62,802 nucleotides of DNA from a virus, in IMG/VR virus record IMGVR_UViG_3300042301_004325, positions 1-62,802 of that record; one strand, written 5' to 3'. The notes under the pieces are model-generated. The model worked only from the letters and a program-made list of their open reading frames with translations. It ran no database searches and had not been told where the DNA came from. The position numbers and the translations under genes were made by a program. Below, one piece after another: positions 59,428-62,802 of the stretch (within the stretch, counting starts at the first letter, position 1; every line of letters begins with the position of its first letter).

Positions 59428-59877
59428 ATGAAAAAAGGAAAAACATCAAAACTCAATATTTTTGGTGATGCAAAATGTCAGTATGGTACGGTAGATTCAA
59501 AAAATTTAAAATCAATTTATATAATATTACAAACTTGGATTGAACCAAACGATGACTACGAAAATTGGTCAAAATTAACAGGAGATTTAAAAAGAAATAT
59601 TTTACATACACTTTTAGAAGTGATTGATAGAACAATATTTGAAAAAAAATTTATTGTGGACTTAGATTTAAGAACTAGTGGGATACAAAAAAATAAAAAA
59701 AGTTTCCTCAATTTAGAAATAACATTATTCGTTCATAAAGAAAATTTAGATTTCAAATCAATATTATTAAAAAATAAAATAAAAAATATTTTAACTTCTG
59801 TTTATAAAGACGACCTAAAAAATTCAAAGTATTTTACATTAAGTATGACTAAAACGAAACAAACTGTAAGTATATAA
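59428..59877 (+). CDS. Hypothetical phage protein
   Basis: A 149-aa alpha/beta protein with conserved-looking W-I-E-P-N-D-D-Y-E-N-W-S-K-L-T-G-D-L near the middle and a strand pair later. No leader or signal peptide. It sits between bS21 and the prohead protease and is probably part of the head module. An unknown family. Confidence 0.65.
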   Translation: MKKGKTSKLNIFGDAKCQYGTVDSKNLKSIYIILQTWIEPNDDYENWSKLTGDLKRNILHTLLEVIDRTIFEKKFIVDLDLRTSGIQKNKKSFLNLEITLFVHKENLDFKSILLKNKIKNILTSVYKDDLKNSKYFTLSMTKTKQTVSI

Positions 59878-59884
59878 TATTTAT
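59878..59884 (+). promoter_or_regulatory. TATTTAT promoter box
   Basis: Ends 13 nt before the start at 59898. Confidence 0.5.
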
Positions 59885-59897
59885 CATAAAAAAGATT

Positions 59898-60602
59898 ATG
59901 AAAATATTAGGACCTAAAGATACGGGTAAAGGAATACTTGTTGAGTGGGATGCTGGAATCATTAACCCAAATGAGTATAGAAACAGTCAAGTTTTAAAAG
60001 AATCGTATGGCCAACTAGACCACTCAAAACCATTTGTTTTTTACGCTACTTTACAAAAATATGGAGTACCAAATAGAAATGGTAGAATTTATCCTGAAAA
60101 AATATTAAAAAGAGAAACTGAAAAGTATAAAGAGATGATCAATAGAGGGATGTCTATTTCTGAACTTAATCACCCAGAATCTTCTCTGATTGATTTAGAT
60201 AGAGTTGCTCACCTTATTACTGATGTGTGGTGGGAAGATAACGTATTGATGGGTAAAATTAAATTATTGACAACACCAGGATTTCATGAAAGAGGGATTG
60301 TTTCATCAAAAGGTGACATTGCGGCAAACATGATGAGACAAGGTGTGACTATGGGTGTTTCTTCTCGTGGTGTAGGATCTTTAGTAAAAAAAGGAGAACA
60401 AAATGAAGTGCAGGATGATTTTGAATTAATTTGTTTTGATTTGGTTTCTTCACCATCAACACCTGGTGCATATCTTTACCTTAATAAAGAAGATAGACCT
60501 AAATACGAAGAAAATTTAACAGAGCATCAAGAAATAGAATCAAATCCTTTGAGTAAATCTGTTGACTTAATGAAAAGATTATCCGATTATTTGGATAAAT
60601 AA
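59898..60602 (+). CDS. Prohead serine protease (gp21-like)
   Basis: A 234-aa protease of the T4 gp21/herpesvirus assemblin type. The catalytic His is in S-E-L-N-H-P-E near residue 90 and the nucleophile Ser in M-G-V-S-S-R-G-V-G-S near 154. N-R-N-G-R-I-Y-P near 55 is also typical. It assembles inside the prohead and cuts scaffold, capsid and internal proteins. T4 gp21 cleaves after L/I-x-E, exactly the motif that ends the leaders found across this window. It precedes the scaffold gene, as in T4. Confidence 0.93.
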   Translation: MKILGPKDTGKGILVEWDAGIINPNEYRNSQVLKESYGQLDHSKPFVFYATLQKYGVPNRNGRIYPEKILKRETEKYKEMINRGMSISELNHPESSLIDLDRVAHLITDVWWEDNVLMGKIKLLTTPGFHERGIVSSKGDIAANMMRQGVTMGVSSRGVGSLVKKGEQNEVQDDFELICFDLVSSPSTPGAYLYLNKEDRPKYEENLTEHQEIESNPLSKSVDLMKRLSDYLDK

Positions 60603-60612
60603 AAATTAAGTT

Positions 60613-60822
60613 ATGGATGAAAAGTATTTTGTTGCAAGAGTTACCACAGACATGGTAGACGAGAACACAGGGAAAGTTAAAAAAATTAAAGAAGAAAAAT
60701 TAGTTAAGGCTTTTTCACCAACAGACGTAGAGGCAAAAGTCACAAAGGCGTATGAAACATACACTATGGATTGGAGAATTACTGCTATTGTTGAAAGTAA
60801 AATTGATGAGGTTATTGAATAA
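60613..60822 (+). CDS. DUF4494-like small protein
   Basis: A 69-aa protein. The pattern K-Y-F-V-A-R-V, a short insert, then E-K-L-V-K-A-F-S-P-T-D-V-E-A-K-V and I-T-A-I-V-E resembles DUF4494, a small family I know mainly from Bacteroidetes and their phages. Function unknown. It is co-transcribed with the protease. Confidence 0.65.
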   Translation: MDEKYFVARVTTDMVDENTGKVKKIKEEKLVKAFSPTDVEAKVTKAYETYTMDWRITAIVESKIDEVIE

Positions 60823-60847
60823 TTAATAATTTTTTATTTAAAATTTT

Positions 60848-60882
60848 AAGGGAGGTACGTTAAGTGTCTCCCTTTTTTATTT
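60848..60882 (+). terminator. Rho-independent terminator
   Basis: AAGGGAG pairs with CTCCCTT around a 13-nt loop, followed by a T-run. Confidence 0.75.
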
Positions 60883-60934
60883 TTTAGTTTTTTCATTATA
60901 ACACAAAAAAATAAGTTTTTTTCAAACATCTACA

Positions 60935-60941
60935 TATTTAT
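60935..60941 (+). promoter_or_regulatory. TATTTAT promoter box
   Basis: Ends 34 nt before the scaffold gene start at 60976. Confidence 0.5.
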
Positions 60942-60975
60942 TTAAAAAATAAACGCATAACATATTGTTTAAAAA

Positions 60976-62616
60976 ATGAGTATGAATGAAAAATCGGTAG
61001 TAGAAGACGCTTTATTACAAATTAAGGCGGTTGAAAATGCTATCAGTGAAAATGCAAAAGGAATACTTGCTTCTACTATGAAGGAAGAAATCAGTGAATT
61101 AGTAAGGGAATCTCTTGGAGGTTCAAAAAAAAGAAGTCTACGTGAACAAGAAGAACAAGGCCAAGAAGTTGGTGTAGAAGACGAAGAAGTAGACGTAGAA
61201 GAACCTGTTGATGGTATGGAAGGTGAGGAAGTTGTTGTTGATGACGAAACGGAAGTTGTTGATGATGGTGAAGAATTACCTGTAGAACCTGAAATGGGAG
61301 ATAATCTAGGCGGTGAATTACCACCATTAGATATGACGCAATCATCAATTGGTGACGTAATCAAAGTTTTTAAATTAATGGGTGACGAAGATGGTATTAT
61401 TGTTAAAAAAGACGAAAAAGGTATCCATTTATCTGACCCAAAAAATGAAACAGAATATCTAATACAAATGGATGGTGACACCGAAAATCCACAAAATATG
61501 ATGGAAAATTCAATGATAGATGCAATTAGATCAGTCAGACCAAATCAATATGAAAATTATGGATCTGAATTTAATGAGCAAGAAGAAACCGGTTTCGGGT
61601 ACGATGAGTATGGTGATGAGGGTGAAGACTACAGTGATTCTTATTTTGATGAATTAGAAGAAGAGTACGGTATGGAAGAACAAGATTTTCCTATGGAAGA
61701 GTACGGTATGGAAGAACAAGATTTTCCTATGGAAGAGTATGGTATGGAAGAACAAGATTTTCCTATGGAAGAACAAGATTTTCCTATGGAAGAACAAGAT
61801 TTTCCTATGGAAGAGTACGGTATGGAGGAAAACGTTTACGAGATAGATCAAGAAGCTCTTGAGTCTGTTTTGGAATCTTTTAAAGCTAAAGGACTTGGAA
61901 TGGGTAAACCAGGTAATGGTTTCTCAAAAATGTCAGTTAACGATAAAGGTTTCAAAGAAGATAGAAAAAGTGGAGGTAAAGGTTTAACAGGTAAAGGTCC
62001 TAAATTCAAATATCCTAAAATCAAACACGGAGTAACTGAAAATGAATTTGAAGAAGAAGAATTCAATGAGTGGGAAGACGAAACAAACGAAGAATTAATT
62101 GATACTAAAGAACAACCGGAAACTACTGAAGCCTCAAGAACTTTAGGTAATGGTAAATATTGGGGTAGAAAAGGTTTACCTAAACCAAGAACCGCACCTA
62201 GACACCTTAGAGTAGAATCAGTAAACGGAGAGTTAAACTTGTTGAGAGAAAAAAATGAAGAATACAAAAAAGCGTTAGATTTCTTTAGAACAAAACTTAA
62301 TGAAGTTGCGGTATTTAATTCTAACTTAGCGTATTCTACACGTTTGTTTACAGAACACTCAACAACAAAACAAGAAAAGATTAATATTCTTAGAAGATTT
62401 GACTCAGTTGAATCATTAAAAGAATCTAAAAATCTTTACCAATCAATCAAAAGAGAACTTGACGGAAAAGGTACTCAACCTGTGGTTACTGAATCAATTC
62501 AGAGAAAAGTAACTAAAACTCCACAATCAGGATCAGCAACAAATTTGATTGAAAGTAAAACTTATGAAAATCCACAATTTATGAGAATTAAGGATTTAAT
62601 GACAAAAATAAACTAA
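60976..62616 (+). CDS. Prohead core scaffold protein (gp22-like)
   Basis: A 546-aa, very acidic protein between protease and major capsid genes, the position of T4 gp22. The N-terminal helix region (about 1-45) is followed by long Glu/Asp stretches, a small folded part (about 115-180), acidic repeats (about 228-286), a basic Lys/Gly section and a helical C-terminal domain. It should form the internal core around which the capsid assembles and then be digested by the protease. Its repeats resemble those in the leader protein at 10163. Confidence 0.82.
   Translation: MSMNEKSVVEDALLQIKAVENAISENAKGILASTMKEEISELVRESLGGSKKRSLREQEEQGQEVGVEDEEVDVEEPVDGMEGEEVVVDDETEVVDDGEELPVEPEMGDNLGGELPPLDMTQSSIGDVIKVFKLMGDEDGIIVKKDEKGIHLSDPKNETEYLIQMDGDTENPQNMMENSMIDAIRSVRPNQYENYGSEFNEQEETGFGYDEYGDEGEDYSDSYFDELEEEYGMEEQDFPMEEYGMEEQDFPMEEYGMEEQDFPMEEQDFPMEEQDFPMEEYGMEENVYEIDQEALESVLESFKAKGLGMGKPGNGFSKMSVNDKGFKEDRKSGGKGLTGKGPKFKYPKIKHGVTENEFEEEEFNEWEDETNEELIDTKEQPETTEASRTLGNGKYWGRKGLPKPRTAPRHLRVESVNGELNLLREKNEEYKKALDFFRTKLNEVAVFNSNLAYSTRLFTEHSTTKQEKINILRRFDSVESLKESKNLYQSIKRELDGKGTQPVVTESIQRKVTKTPQSGSATNLIESKTYENPQFMRIKDLMTKIN
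61660..61832 (+). repeat. Coding tandem repeat in the scaffold gene
   Basis: Repeats of E-E-Y-G-M-E-E-Q-D-F-P-M (36 nt) and the shorter E-E-Q-D-F-P-M (21 nt), with nearly identical DNA, so recent expansion is likely. Confidence 0.88.
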
Positions 62617-62642
62617 AAAATAAACTTTTTTAAAAAACTGTA

Positions 62643-62650
62643 TATTTATA
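62643..62650 (+). promoter_or_regulatory. TATTTATA promoter box
   Basis: Lies 43 nt before the capsid gene start at 62694; a longer leader, as at the scaffold gene. Confidence 0.5.
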
Positions 62651-62693
62651 TACAAAATAATAAAAAAATAAACTCTAATTAAAAAAATTAAAA

Positions 62694-62802
62694 ATGGGAG
62701 CATTATTAGAATCAGGTCTTGTTGGTAACATCGGTCTTAAGCACTTGAAAGTTATCAAAGAAGATACAATTAACAAATGGGATAGATTAGGATTCCTAGA
62801 CG
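62694..62802 (+). CDS. Major capsid protein (gp23-like), 5' part only
   Basis: The window ends after 36 codons. The visible sequence (G-L-V-G-N-I-G-L-K-H-L-K, then T-I-N-K-W-D-R-L-G-F-L) fits the N-terminal pro-region of T4-type capsid proteins, where an N-K-W motif also occurs. Position after the scaffold gene supports the call. In T4, gp21 removes the N-terminal 65 residues. The rest lies outside the window. Confidence 0.75.
   Translation, partial: MGALLESGLVGNIGLKHLKVIKEDTINKWDRLGFLD

Noticed and set aside
60969-61481. Ser/Thr-rich frame of 170 codons on the minus strand
   Set aside because: A shadow of the Glu/Asp codons of the scaffold gene; the composition is an artefact of the reverse strand.
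61660-61832. Possible CRISPR array
   Set aside because: Tandem units of 21 and 36 nt without spacers encode acidic repeats of the scaffold protein.
1-62802. Interpretation as a host chromosome segment or prophage with integrase
   Set aside because: No integrase, attachment site or lysogeny genes are visible; terminase, portal, protease and scaffold genes plus tight gene packing point to a phage genome.

Overview
The window is a stretch of a large, AT-rich tailed-phage genome, and the host was most likely a member of the Bacteroidetes, probably Flavobacteriia. The phage assignment rests on a T4-type head module at the right end: large terminase (54488), portal (56311), prohead protease (59898), acidic scaffold (60976) and the start of the major capsid gene (62694, cut by the window edge). 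The host assignment rests on four signs. One protein carries a CHU_C/type IX secretion sorting domain. All seven secreted proteins have Gln as the first predicted mature residue. Several genes have TTTG-N19-TAnnTTTG promoters. No Shine-Dalgarno sequences are visible.

Layout. 1-596 is non-coding, with C-tracts (G-quadruplex potential on the minus strand) and a perfect 20-bp palindrome. 597-17.9 kb is a run of small plus-strand genes, most starting with a short amphipathic leader that ends in [L/I/V]-x-E. Minus-strand genes for an FKBP isomerase, a short UvrC, a PAP2 phosphatase and a three-domain peptidoglycan hydrolase interrupt it. 18.0-19.8 kb holds three secreted Ig-like/gliding-type proteins. 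21.9-36.6 kb encodes very large leader-bearing proteins: a GH108-like muralidase, a 1013-aa protein, a duplicated pair with a constant N-terminus and different C-termini (one kinase-like plus HExxH), and a MORN-repeat protein. 36.7-39.2 kb looks like tail fibre or baseplate genes. 39.2-47.7 kb is a host-takeover block: DNA glycosylase, lipoprotein, tmRNA, M20 peptidase, CAP-domain protein, a ClpC-like unfoldase and a UVR-motif protein. 47.8-50.9 kb is a duplicated cassette of leader proteins and convergent secreted proteins. 51-62.8 kb is the head-morphogenesis module, with a ribosomal protein bS21 gene embedded in it.

The main hypothesis is that more than 25 proteins here share a family of N-terminal leaders that behave like T4 capsid-targeting sequences. 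They would be packaged into the prohead, trimmed by the gp21-like protease at [L/I/V]-x-E, and ejected into the host. The cargo includes peptidoglycan hydrolases, a phosphatase, a ferritin-like protein, a thioredoxin-like protein and multi-domain effector-like proteins. Two promoter classes fit this picture. Leader and structural genes carry a TATTTAT(A) box, often only 3-7 nt before the ATG, which implies leaderless mRNAs. Several secreted, repair and small membrane genes carry host-type TAnnTTTG promoters. A phage bS21, a tmRNA with an atypical tag, and a ClpC with a ClpP-docking loop point to takeover of host translation and proteolysis. All functions are read from the sequence by eye; no database search was run.
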